DNA of 64,000 nucleotides from Ilyomonas sp965219515 (GTDB lineage Bacteria; Bacteroidota; Bacteroidia; Chitinophagales; Chitinophagaceae): NCBI GenBank assembly GCA_965219515.1, contig OZ244776.1, forward strand, positions 2,418,001-2,482,000, given 5' to 3'. Shown piece after piece: positions 46,295 through 55,600 of the stretch. The number at the start of each line of letters is the position of its first letter. Within the stretch, counting starts at the first letter, position 1. The translations under genes and the position numbers were made by a program. The notes beneath the pieces were generated by a model. That model was not told the origin of the DNA and ran no database searches. It was given only the letters and a program-made list of their open reading frames with translations.

Positions 46295-46750
46295 ATGATT
46301 ACGATTATCAGAACCGATTCAAAACATTCCGACTTCATTAATCTGGTAAAACAGCTTGATGCCGATTTAGCTGTGCGGGACGGCGCGGATCATGCTTTTT
46401 ACAGTCAGTTTAATTCCATTGCGGCTATCAAACATGCGGTGGTTGTTTATAACGATAACAAGCCGGTTGGCTGTGGCGCCATCAAACAATATGCGCCGGA
46501 AATAATGGAAGTGAAACGTGTATTTACCTTACCCCGATACAGGGGCAAAGGAATAGCAACCATTGTGATGGATGAACTGGAAAAATGGACGATTGAACTG
46601 GGCTACGATACCTGCGTGTTAGAAACCGGAAACAGGCAGCCGGAAGCCATTGCATTGTATGAAAAAAATGGCTTTACGCGGATAGCCAATTACGGTCAGT
46701 ACATCGGGTTTGAAAACAGCGTTTGTTTTGAAAAAAAGCTATTCCGGTAA
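46295..46750 (+). CDS. GNAT family N-acetyltransferase
   Basis: A 151-residue acetyltransferase. The start ATG at 46295 is chosen; the TTG at 46268 only adds an unlikely segment. The acetyl-CoA-binding region is seen in VKRVFTLPRYRGKGIATIVMDELEKWT, with the R/Q-x-x-G-x-G/A motif, and the later strand (YDTCVLETGNRQPEAIALYEKNGF) is typical. The substrate is not known. The gene stands alone between two opposite-facing or unrelated genes. Confidence 0.88.
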   Translation: MITIIRTDSKHSDFINLVKQLDADLAVRDGADHAFYSQFNSIAAIKHAVVVYNDNKPVGCGAIKQYAPEIMEVKRVFTLPRYRGKGIATIVMDELEKWTIELGYDTCVLETGNRQPEAIALYEKNGFTRIANYGQYIGFENSVCFEKKLFR

Positions 46751-46861
46751 ACCGTTTATCTGCTAAAAACATTGAAAACCGGTAGCCATTTTTATTGACC
46801 AATAAATCGCTGCAAAATATTTTCTTATATTCAATTGTCATTGCACCATCAAAACATACGC

Positions 46862-47686
46862 ATGAAAAAAATATTTTTGCTTTTACTCGTTACTGCAACT
46901 CTTTCCGCGCAGGCACAGCAGCAGTACATTACCGAAAAAGACATCAGCTATTATCCTGATTCACTGATGAAGCAAGACAAGTACATGACTTCGCAATGCC
47001 GGCTCGATTTGTATTACCCGAAAGGAGCGAAAAATTACCCCGTCATTGTGTGGTTTCATGGCGGCGGCATTACCGCCGGCAGTAAAGAATTGCCCGAGCA
47101 ACTCATGAACAAAGGCTATGCAATTGTAGGCGTCGGCTATCGCCTGTCGCCCAAAGTAAAAGCGCCCGCTTATATTGAAGATGCCGCCGCCGCAGTTGCG
47201 TGGGCATTTCAGCATATCAAAGAATACGGCGGCAGCGAGAAGCTCATCTTTATTTCGGGGCATTCTGCCGGTGGTTATTTAGGCATGATGATAACGCTTG
47301 ATAAAAAATACATGGCCAAGTATAACATTGATGCCAATAACATTGCTGCTTTAATACCTTTCAGCGGACAGGCAATCACGCATTTTACCATCAGGCAGGA
47401 AAGAGGCATTAAAGATGTTCAGCCTGTGATTGATGAATATGCCCCGCTTTATCATGTTCGTGCCGATGCGCCGCCGATGGAACTGATAACCGGCGACCGC
47501 GAGATTGAATTGCTGGGCAGATACGAAGAAAATGCTTACCTAGCACGGATGATGAAATTAGCCGGTCATAAACACACAACGCTTCACGAATTGGGCGGGT
47601 ACGATCATGGCGGGATGCGGGATGTTGCGTTTCCTTTGCTGTTGCAAGAAGTAGCCGCCATTACAAAAGAAACAAACGGCAAATAA
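46862..47686 (+). CDS. Exported alpha/beta hydrolase (BD-FAE/esterase-like)
   Basis: A 274-residue secreted or periplasmic esterase. The start MKKIFLLLLVTATLSAQAQ is a signal peptide cut at about residue 19, so the ATG at 46862 is used rather than the frame start at 46835. The oxyanion motif HGGG (WFHGGGITAG) and the nucleophile elbow GHSAGG are present, and the acid and His should be in EIELLG and GGYDHGGM. It resembles the BD-FAE or carboxylesterase group that takes acyl groups off sugars or other small esters. The ester is unknown. A convergent small gene follows after 67 bases. Confidence 0.87.
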   Translation: MKKIFLLLLVTATLSAQAQQQYITEKDISYYPDSLMKQDKYMTSQCRLDLYYPKGAKNYPVIVWFHGGGITAGSKELPEQLMNKGYAIVGVGYRLSPKVKAPAYIEDAAAAVAWAFQHIKEYGGSEKLIFISGHSAGGYLGMMITLDKKYMAKYNIDANNIAALIPFSGQAITHFTIRQERGIKDVQPVIDEYAPLYHVRADAPPMELITGDREIELLGRYEENAYLARMMKLAGHKHTTLHELGGYDHGGMRDVAFPLLLQEVAAITKETNGK

Positions 47687-47753
47687 ATAATATCCTGAAT
47701 AGCTCGTTATTGTACACTTAAAAGAAACATCAATAATTAGCGCATTTTACCAA

Positions 47754-48185
47754 TCAGAAACTTCCGTTCAATTTTAAAATACGTTGTTCTCTGGCAAGCT
47801 TTATAATCATGCTTCCTTCCGTTTCGCTGATATTCAATACATCGCGCAGCAATAATAAAGACGCTTCATCGGTATCTGAGTAAACGGCATCGCTCATGGC
47901 AACCTGCGCCGCGTGAAATAAAATAACCAGCGACGAATCTGACATAATAATATTTACAAGAAAAGCAAAATAATCCCGTTCGTTTTCAATCTCATTTTTA
48001 TAATCGAAAAAGAGGTTCACTTCCTCAGGAAAATCAACAGAAGCCGTAAAAGAATAAGATTGTAAAATGGTAAATACCATCAGTGTTTCTTCGCCTTCAA
48101 ACGTTTCGTCTTCAAACAACGAAAAATAAAGCAGAAGATGGCAAAACGCCTGTTCACGTTTTATAATTACGTCCTGGTAGATCAT
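47754..48185 (-). CDS. Small protein, possibly TerB-like
   Basis: A 143-residue, mostly helical and acidic protein without signal peptide. The last part (SDAVYSDTDEASLLLLRDVLNISETEGSMIIKLAREQRIL) looks like the helical TerB domain, with an acidic stretch (DAVYSDTDE) that could bind a metal, as in tellurite-resistance TerB proteins. Only weak resemblance supports this; the N-terminal half is unrecognised. It lies between a convergent hydrolase and a divergent aminotransferase gene. Confidence 0.55.
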   Translation of the reverse strand: MIYQDVIIKREQAFCHLLLYFSLFEDETFEGEETLMVFTILQSYSFTASVDFPEEVNLFFDYKNEIENERDYFAFLVNIIMSDSSLVILFHAAQVAMSDAVYSDTDEASLLLLRDVLNISETEGSMIIKLAREQRILKLNGSF

Positions 48186-48406
48186 AATAAGATATTTAAT
48201 TTAACTACAAAATTTTTTTCAAAAAATAGCCGGTCAGATTTGGCGAAGATGAAATGATTCTTTCAAAAAACGTCCGGCAATTTATTATAATTTACTCCGG
48301 CGATATTGCATTTCAGATTATTGCATTATCCTTTTGTGATGTTGCAAATTATTTTCTTACTTTACTACCGCAATCTGCAATCGAAAATAACATCAAATCA
48401 CAATTT

Positions 48407-49564
48407 ATGTCAGGCACAATCAATCGCCGCGACTGGCTTCGCAAAAGCGCTTTGCTAACCGGAAGCACAGCCTTGTCTTCATCTCTCTGGCAGTCTTTAA
48501 AAGCAGCACCGGCGGCATCGGCAAAAACGGTCGTTGCGGTTACCGGTTTGCCCGATGCATCACTGCCGATGAAAGCGAGGTTAATTTTTAATGAGAATCC
48601 GTTTGGTCCGTCCGAAAAAGCCAGACAGGTAATGACGGATGCCATGTCAATCAGCCATCAATACGCTTTCAGTGAAAATGATACGCTTAAAAAAATGATA
48701 GCCGACTACGAAGGTCTTACGCCGGAACATATCTTAGTAAGCGCCGGTTCGTCGCCTTTGCTGCTGGCTGCCGCCATTCATTTTACAAAAAACGGAGGCA
48801 GCATTATTACCTGCGATCCTACCTTTGATTCATTGCCAAAAAGCGCCGAAGACCTGCAGGGAAAATGGATTAAAGTTCCGCTGACACCAGATTATACATT
48901 CGACCTTGATGGCATAAGCAAACGCATTGACGGCAACACATCGCTTATTTACATTGTGAATCCAAACAACCCGACAGCAACCATTGTAGAGGCAAACAAG
49001 TTGAAAACTTTTTGCACAGACACATCTAAAACAGTTCCGGTATTTGTTGATGAAGCATATATAGACTATCTGCCCGACCCGCAGGCAACTACAATGATAG
49101 CCAATATAAAAAACGGAGAAAACATCATTGTATCGCGCACTTTCTCCAAGATATACGGGCTTGCCGGTATGCGCATCGGTTACATTGTGGCTCAGCCCGA
49201 AATGATACAAACCATGGCGAAGTACAATGTTGAAGTATTGCCCACGTTAGGCATCAAAGCCGCCATTGCTTCTTACCAGGATACAGCGTTTATGAAAACA
49301 TCACTGGACAAAACGATGGCTTCTAAACAATACCTGTATGAAGTGCTGAAAAAAGAAGGTTACAGTTACATTCCTTCGTCTGCAAACTTTGTAATGTTCC
49401 CCATAAAAATGGAAGGCAAACAGTTTACCGATGAAATGCTGAAACACGGTGCCGGCGTGCGTTTCTGGAAGTTTAACGATGCAGACTGGTGCCGCGTAAG
49501 CATTGGCAGGATGGACGAAATGGAAGTGTTTGCCAATGCCATAAAAGAAGTAAAAGCAGTTTAA
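48407..49564 (+). CDS. PLP-dependent aminotransferase, HisC-like, with Tat signal
   Basis: A fold-type I aminotransferase of 385 residues that resembles histidinol-phosphate aminotransferase. The PLP Lys lies in IVSRTFSKIYGLAGMRIGY, and the family pieces ARLIFNENPFGPS, VNPNNPTATIV and VFVDEAYIDY are present. The unusual part is the N-terminus: MSGTINRRDWLRKSALLTGSTALSSS has a twin-arginine motif, so the protein should be exported folded to the periplasm. The frame start at 48254 is not used. A periplasmic aminotransferase is unlikely to serve histidine synthesis; its substrate is unknown. Confidence 0.82.
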   Translation: MSGTINRRDWLRKSALLTGSTALSSSLWQSLKAAPAASAKTVVAVTGLPDASLPMKARLIFNENPFGPSEKARQVMTDAMSISHQYAFSENDTLKKMIADYEGLTPEHILVSAGSSPLLLAAAIHFTKNGGSIITCDPTFDSLPKSAEDLQGKWIKVPLTPDYTFDLDGISKRIDGNTSLIYIVNPNNPTATIVEANKLKTFCTDTSKTVPVFVDEAYIDYLPDPQATTMIANIKNGENIIVSRTFSKIYGLAGMRIGYIVAQPEMIQTMAKYNVEVLPTLGIKAAIASYQDTAFMKTSLDKTMASKQYLYEVLKKEGYSYIPSSANFVMFPIKMEGKQFTDEMLKHGAGVRFWKFNDADWCRVSIGRMDEMEVFANAIKEVKAV

Positions 49565-49575
49565 TCTTTTTTGAT

Positions 49576-50079
49576 ATGTTGACGTTAACGCTTCGGGTAT
49601 ATGGTATTTTAAAGGACAAACAAAACCGGGTTTTGGTGAGTGACGAATTTATACGCGGTGATTATTTTACCAAATTTCCGGGCGGTGGTTTGGAAATCGG
49701 AGAAGGCACGCGCGACTGTTTAAAACGCGAGTTTAAAGAAGAAACAAACCTTAATGTAACCATCGGCGCACATATTTACACCACCGATTATTATCAGGTA
49801 TCGGCGTTTAATAAAGAGCATCAGATAATCTCGGTTTATTATTGGGTTCATATTAAAGAACCGATTGCATTGGAAACAAAGACAAAACTATTTGATTTTT
49901 TGCCGGAGCAGGTAGCTGATAAAAACGGCACCTGTGAAGTGTTCAGATGGGTTGACTGGACTGATTTAACTGAAGAAACCGTATCACTGCCGATAGATAA
50001 GATTGTGGTGAAGATGATTAAGGAAAACAACACGTTGCAACCGGAAACACATCCGTCACTTGTAAGAAATTTTTCCTGA
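49576..50079 (+). CDS. NUDIX hydrolase
   Basis: A 167-residue cytoplasmic protein that should hydrolyse a nucleoside diphosphate derivative. The Nudix box is GGLEIGEGTRDCLKREFKEE followed by TNL, keeping the G-x5-E-x7-REUxEE core with the final G replaced by N. The chosen ATG at 49576 is 12 bases after the aminotransferase stop, so the pair may be one transcript; the longer frame to 49489 overlaps it and is rejected. The substrate is not known. Confidence 0.86.
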   Translation: MLTLTLRVYGILKDKQNRVLVSDEFIRGDYFTKFPGGGLEIGEGTRDCLKREFKEETNLNVTIGAHIYTTDYYQVSAFNKEHQIISVYYWVHIKEPIALETKTKLFDFLPEQVADKNGTCEVFRWVDWTDLTEETVSLPIDKIVVKMIKENNTLQPETHPSLVRNFS

Positions 50080-50250
50080 TTAATCGCGTTCATGCTTTTG
50101 ATTGTAAGATGGAAATGCAAAAAAGCCGGAAGATAGAACAGACTAAAGGCAAAACGTTTTTGAACAATTCATAACACAGTACTTGATTAAGCTTCGTAAC
50201 AGGTTAAACAGACAAATAACAACACACAACAACAGGTTTTGCAAAAAAAT

Positions 50251-51399
50251 TTATACAGCCGGTTCCTGCTGGCTCAGGCAATGAAAGCTGCCTAATCCCC
50301 AGATGATATCGGTTGAATCTATACCAACAGCTTGATGTTTAGGAAAAGCCTGCGAAATAATCTGCAAAGCCTTATCATCGTTACTGCACCGGAAAGTAGG
50401 AACTATAACATACTTGTTACAAATGTAAAAATTGGCATAAGAAGCGGGTAAAATCTGGTCTTTATAAATCACCACATCGGGCATCGGAAGCTCAATGATG
50501 TGTAATGGTTTATGATTAATAAGCCGCATCTGCTGAAGCTGTTTCAGATTGCTTTGCAGCAACCCATAGTTTTCATCGCTTTTATTTTCTTCCACTACAG
50601 CTAACACGGTATCTTCATTTACAAAGCGAATTGTATCATCTATATGCCCGTCTGTATCGTCGCCAGCGATGCCTTTATCTACCCAAAGTATTTGTTCTAC
50701 ACCATAATAATTCATTAAATATTCTTCAATTTGCGCCTGCGATAAATGCGGGTTACGGTTCTTATTCAGCAGGCAGCTTTTCGATGTCAGCAAACTGCCT
50801 TTTCCGTTAAATTCTACCGAGCCGCCTTCCATTACAATGCCTGGATAAAACACAGGTAAATTAAAGTGTCGGGCAATTAAAGCCGGCACCACATCGTCTT
50901 TATCATACGGCGGATATTTGTTACCCCACGCATTATAATCCCAATCTATAATCGCCTTTTTTTGTTCCGCTTTCAGGTTAATAATAAAAGCAGGACCATG
51001 ATCGCGGCACCAGGCGTCGTTTGTCGGGTTGAAATAAAATTCAACCTTATTCATATCTGCACCGCCTTCATTCAAATGCATCATCGCACTTTCTTTCATC
51101 GCCTCATCTGCCACATTTATCCGAACCTTTTCGCTTTGCGATAAATATTTTACAAACAACGAATAAGAAGGAAATACTTTATCAATTTTTCCCGGCCAGC
51201 TATCTTCCTTGTGCGGCCACGAAAGCCAGGTAGCTTCATGCTGTTCCCATTCGGCGGGAAAATAATAGCCAAGTTGCTTTGGTGTGGGAGAGTCAGGAAG
51301 AGAAGAACCTGATTGATTGATATTGCTGTTTGTATTCAAAATAAACTTTATTTTATAGAGCTGCGAAGTGATTGTATCATTACCAGAATTTCTTAGCAT
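50251..51399 (-). CDS. aguA: Agmatine deiminase
   Basis: It converts agmatine to N-carbamoylputrescine and ammonia, a route to putrescine. The 382-residue product has the family motifs GYYFPAEWEQHEATWLSWPHKEDSWPG, FYFNPTNDAWCRDHGPAFI, DDTDGHIDDTIRFV with the catalytic His, and the active-site Cys near the end (GLGSFHCLSQQ; the usual G-G-G is here G-L-G). It has an N-terminal extension of about 45 residues before the normal start region, and no better Met is available; a TTG 23 codons in is an alternative. The amidase for the next step lies upstream on the same strand. Confidence 0.9.
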   Translation of the reverse strand: MLRNSGNDTITSQLYKIKFILNTNSNINQSGSSLPDSPTPKQLGYYFPAEWEQHEATWLSWPHKEDSWPGKIDKVFPSYSLFVKYLSQSEKVRINVADEAMKESAMMHLNEGGADMNKVEFYFNPTNDAWCRDHGPAFIINLKAEQKKAIIDWDYNAWGNKYPPYDKDDVVPALIARHFNLPVFYPGIVMEGGSVEFNGKGSLLTSKSCLLNKNRNPHLSQAQIEEYLMNYYGVEQILWVDKGIAGDDTDGHIDDTIRFVNEDTVLAVVEENKSDENYGLLQSNLKQLQQMRLINHKPLHIIELPMPDVVIYKDQILPASYANFYICNKYVIVPTFRCSNDDKALQIISQAFPKHQAVGIDSTDIIWGLGSFHCLSQQEPAV

Positions 51400-51443
51400 A
51401 ATTGATAAATAAAAGATAAGCTGTTGTTATTTATATAATCTCT

Positions 51444-51641
51444 TCATGGGCTAAATTCAGCGTTTGTTTGTCTTGTTGAACCTTCGGAAATATTTAATAT
51501 TACCGAATTGACCGCACGTTTTATCTGAACAGTTAAAAGAAACAATTCATCCTTCGGAAATGTTTTTGTCAATTGATTTACATAATCAGATAAATGAGTC
51601 GCTTTCTGCCATACAATCAATTTCTCAAACTTAAACGGCAT
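51444..51641 (-). pseudogene. Truncated four-helix bundle protein (S23-like)
   Basis: A 65-residue remnant that starts like the four-helix bundle or 23S rRNA-intervening-sequence proteins (FKFEKLIVWQKATHLSDYVNQLT, later LTVQIKRAVNSVILNISEGSTRQT). Members usually have about 120 residues; this one stops after AEFSP, so the second half is missing. No continuation is visible in other frames. It lies between the two putrescine genes on their strand, and looks like a decayed insertion there. Confidence 0.75.
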
Positions 51642-51677
51642 GACAAACGATTTTTATTATTACGAAATTCCCAACTT

Positions 51678-52550
51678 CTACTCATCAATATACCGCCTGG
51701 TTATTTGCTCATAAGTATCAATTCGTCTGTCTCTCAGAAACGGCCAATGCGTGCGGTAAGTATCTGTTTTATCGGTATCAATTTCCACAACCCCCACTTC
51801 TTCTTCCTCATGCGAGGCTTTATACAACAAACTGCCAAACGGATTGGATACAAAAGAACCGCCCCAGAATTTCATTTGCCCGTTCTGTTCTACGCCTACA
51901 CGGTTCACACTCACCACATGAACGCCATTGGCAACAGCATGACTTTTTTGAATGGTTTGCCACGCGTTATATTGTTCGCTGTTTGTTATATCGTCCTGCA
52001 AATGATGCCAGCCGATTGCCGTTGGATAAAATAAAATTTCGGCACCCATTAAAGAGGTAATTCTCGCTGCTTCCGGATACCATTGATCCCAGCAAATCAG
52101 CACGCCGATTTTTGCATATTTTGTAGTCCATGTTTTATAACCCAGATCGCCGGGCGTGAAGTAAAATTTTTCGTAATAGGATGGATCGTCGGGAATGTGC
52201 ATTTTTCTGTATTTGCCAAGGTAACTGCCATCGGCATCAAACACGGCGGTTGTATTATGATAAATGCCCTGCGCTCTTTTTTCGAATAAAGAAGCGATGA
52301 TGACAACGTTTAATTCGGCGGCTATCTGGCTCAGCGCATCGGACGAAGCACCCGGAACAGGTTCTGCCAGTTTAAAATTATCGTACTCTTCCACATCGCA
52401 GAAATAAAGGGAAGTAAACAGTTCCTGCAGGCAAACGATCTGTGCGCCTTTGGCTGCGGCTTCACGGATTTTTTCTATGGCGTTATCTAAATTCGATTGC
52501 TTATCTGCAACGCAGTTCATTTGCACAAGACCAACATTTACTTTGCTCAT
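51678..52550 (-). CDS. aguB: N-carbamoylputrescine amidase
   Basis: A nitrilase-superfamily enzyme that splits N-carbamoylputrescine into putrescine, ammonia and CO2. The 290-residue product has the catalytic triad in its usual places: Glu in CLQELFTSLYFC, Lys in YRKMHIPDD, and Cys in IGVLICWDQWYPEAARI. The region EKFYFTPGDLGYKTW also fits the family. It lies ahead of the agmatine deiminase gene on the same strand, separated by a gene fragment, and the two enzymes complete the arginine-derived putrescine pathway. Confidence 0.94.
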   Translation of the reverse strand: MSKVNVGLVQMNCVADKQSNLDNAIEKIREAAAKGAQIVCLQELFTSLYFCDVEEYDNFKLAEPVPGASSDALSQIAAELNVVIIASLFEKRAQGIYHNTTAVFDADGSYLGKYRKMHIPDDPSYYEKFYFTPGDLGYKTWTTKYAKIGVLICWDQWYPEAARITSLMGAEILFYPTAIGWHHLQDDITNSEQYNAWQTIQKSHAVANGVHVVSVNRVGVEQNGQMKFWGGSFVSNPFGSLLYKASHEEEEVGVVEIDTDKTDTYRTHWPFLRDRRIDTYEQITRRYIDE

Positions 52551-52687
52551 TTACAAAAAATTTCGGCAAAGGTATTATGTTGAAAAGGCTTTTGATACGT
52601 GTTAAAAAAACTTGTCTTTTTATTGAGAGTTAAGAGTATGAGCTCACTTGTAATTTATAGACAGGGTACAGCATAATCAACAGAATA

Positions 52688-55600
52688 TTAATTGTTTATC
52701 AATGGAAGTTCGACATAAAAAACCGTACCTGTGCCTTCCGCAGTTTCAAACCTGATTTTACCGCCGGCATTTTCAGTTATCCGTTTGCAAATGGCAAGCC
52801 CTAAACCTGTGCCACTGCTTTTGGTGGTAAAGTTAGGTTCAAAAATGTGCTGCAGCTTATCTGCCGAAATACCAATTCCGTTGTCGCGTATGCAAACCAG
52901 CACGTTGTTTTTTTTGCGTTTTTGCCAGATGTCAATGCTCAGTATTTTCAGGCTTTCCGGGTGTACGGCTTCTTCGGCATTTTTAAGCAAATTGGTAAAA
53001 AGCCGGCTCATCTGCGTTTTATCCGCGTAAATAATAAATTCTTCATCCGGTGTTTCATAATCAATATTGGCTTCGCTGCCGGTTGTATGCAAATCGGCAA
53101 GCGAATGAAGAAGCAATGTTAGATTCATAACTTCCGGTTTTGCATGATTAATATTGGCGAATTGCGAAAAATCGCCCGCAATTTTGGCAAGCTGATCGGT
53201 TTGCTCTATCAATGTTGATGACATGGTTAAAGCCAGCTCTTTTACGTTGGCAGCATTGCTGTTGATGGCTCTTTGCAAATACTGCGCGCTCAGCTTCATC
53301 GGCGTCAGCGGGTTTTTAATTTCGTGCGCTACCTGTCTTGCCATTTCCTGCCAGGCACCGTCACGTTCGCTGCGGGCAAGCGCATCGGCGCTGTCTTCCA
53401 GCCGCTGTACCATTTGGTTAAAGGTATTTACCAGCACGCTGATTTCGTCTTTTCGCTTCCACTCAATCTTTTCAATTTTTCCCCCGAAATGAAAGTCGCG
53501 CATTTTATCGCCGATCTGCACCAGCGAAGAAGTGATGCTGCGCGTAAGAAAAATGGCTACCACGCCCGCCAGCACAAAAATGACCGCGTTCAGATTGATT
53601 AGCGTAACCAGCAAATTTGAAATTTCCTGGTTTACTTCCACGCCCGAATTGAGATACGGAATATTGAGATAAGCAATGGTTTCATTATTATCGTTTTTTA
53701 CCGGCGCGTACATGCTTACAAAAGAAAACGACTTAATGTATTCGTCCTGAAAATATAAAATGCGATGCTTGTTTTTCAGATTATGGTACGCCACAGGCTG
53801 CATTTTATTGCTCAGGATTTGCCGGTTGTAAATGTAAGGCTGCGTAGATAGCTTCAGGTTGCCGCTTACATCATAAAGATTGATGTCTGTGTTATTCAAC
53901 CCGGCAATTTCAACAATTTTACGGTCTATATCGGTGTTGGTTCCAATGGCATCCCAGTCAGAAAAAATTAGCTGGCTGCGTGTGGCATCCTGTATTTCGT
54001 TTGTGATAATCTGCATTGTTTTGGTAAGCTTTTCCTGCGTGGAAGTATTGAAGCGGCTGATAAAAAAACGAACCGTGATGAAGCCGATGATAACAAACGA
54101 AAAAAAGCTGAGCAAAATAATGGTTGTTTGTACCTGCGTTCGGATGTTGAATGAAAAAAGCTGCCCGAACGTGTGCGGCAGTTTCCGCTGCTGAATAAAA
54201 AAACCGGCAATTTCGATGAGGCAGGCAAACAGAATGAGATTGAGAAACAGAACCGCAAACAACGTTAGAAATTCGGCACCGGCTAAATTCTTTTTTACCA
54301 GAATAACAATCTTGTTGTTACTGGCTTTGTACCATAGCTCGCTGTAATCGCCTCTTATATGTTCTTCAAACTGACGATTGGGTATCTGATAAAATAACAA
54401 CGTATCTGCAAAGGCATAACCAGACGAAAAATTAACCAGGTAACTGTCTTCATACACGGCAAAAAGATAATCGTCTGACTGTGTTTGTATATCGCCTGCC
54501 TGCCGAAAAAGTTCGGGATACAAAGCATCTGTTTTATAACGCTTTGGCTTGGCTACCACAATTATATGAGCTATAATTCCCGCATCGCGGGTGGCAATAT
54601 CTTTCCGGTAAATATAGCTGTATGCATTGGAGTTATTTTTTAAAAAATAAAGACCTTCAGACGTTTTATTGCGATAACGGATTACCGAATTGCGAATAAC
54701 ATTATCCATTATAAAATAAGAAGTCTCGTCGTCATTATATAAGCTTTGCCCGGCAGAATTAAATGTATAAATACGGGTATCGAACTTATTAAGATAACCC
54801 GAAAAATTAGCGTTTATCAGACTGTCTTTGATAAAGCGATTTGACGTTTCTTTATAAAACCGCCGGTAATTATGCAAAAGAAATGTATCGGAAAAACCGG
54901 TAAGCGCAAGATGCAGAACATTCTCGCTGTATGGATCGGGCTGCCGCGCAAATTTTTCCGCCAGTTCTTTTCGCTCTTCAATGTCAACTTTCTTTTTCAA
55001 TTCTACCAGAAGAAATGATGCCGACACGGCGAACATAATAACCCACAATAAAAAAAAGGAAGACTGAAAAATGCTGATGTTGCTATCCTGCCGGCGGGCG
55101 TGCAACAGCACAATGTAACCGATAAGCCACAGAAGCATTGCAAGCTTGATAAGCGATGTGGGCGACTGCAACTGAAAGGTCAGCACGAACAAGCCCGCGG
55201 CGATAACAATGGCGATAATTACCGGCAGCGAAAAGCGCGCTTTGTATGCCGCAATCATCACAAGCCAGGATATGTAATAATAGGTAAATACAACAAAAAC
55301 AAGAATGACGAAGCCAATGCCGGTATAAAGGCTCAGTTTAAAAAAGTTGGTAATGTTGAAAGAACCCTGCAACGTAAACAGCAATGCTTCTATTATATCG
55401 CAACCTATAATGGTGAGAACAGATAGAAAACACAACGACACAACCGCAATAAGCCGGTTGTATTTTTCCGGATAAATAATCTTTCTGTGAAAGAAAAACA
55501 CAAAAGCAACAAGTATGAAAATCAGCAATGTGCTGATCAAGAAATCGCTCGACGAAACAGTTGCGCCCAGCAGCACATCGGCGGTAATGCTGAAATTGGT

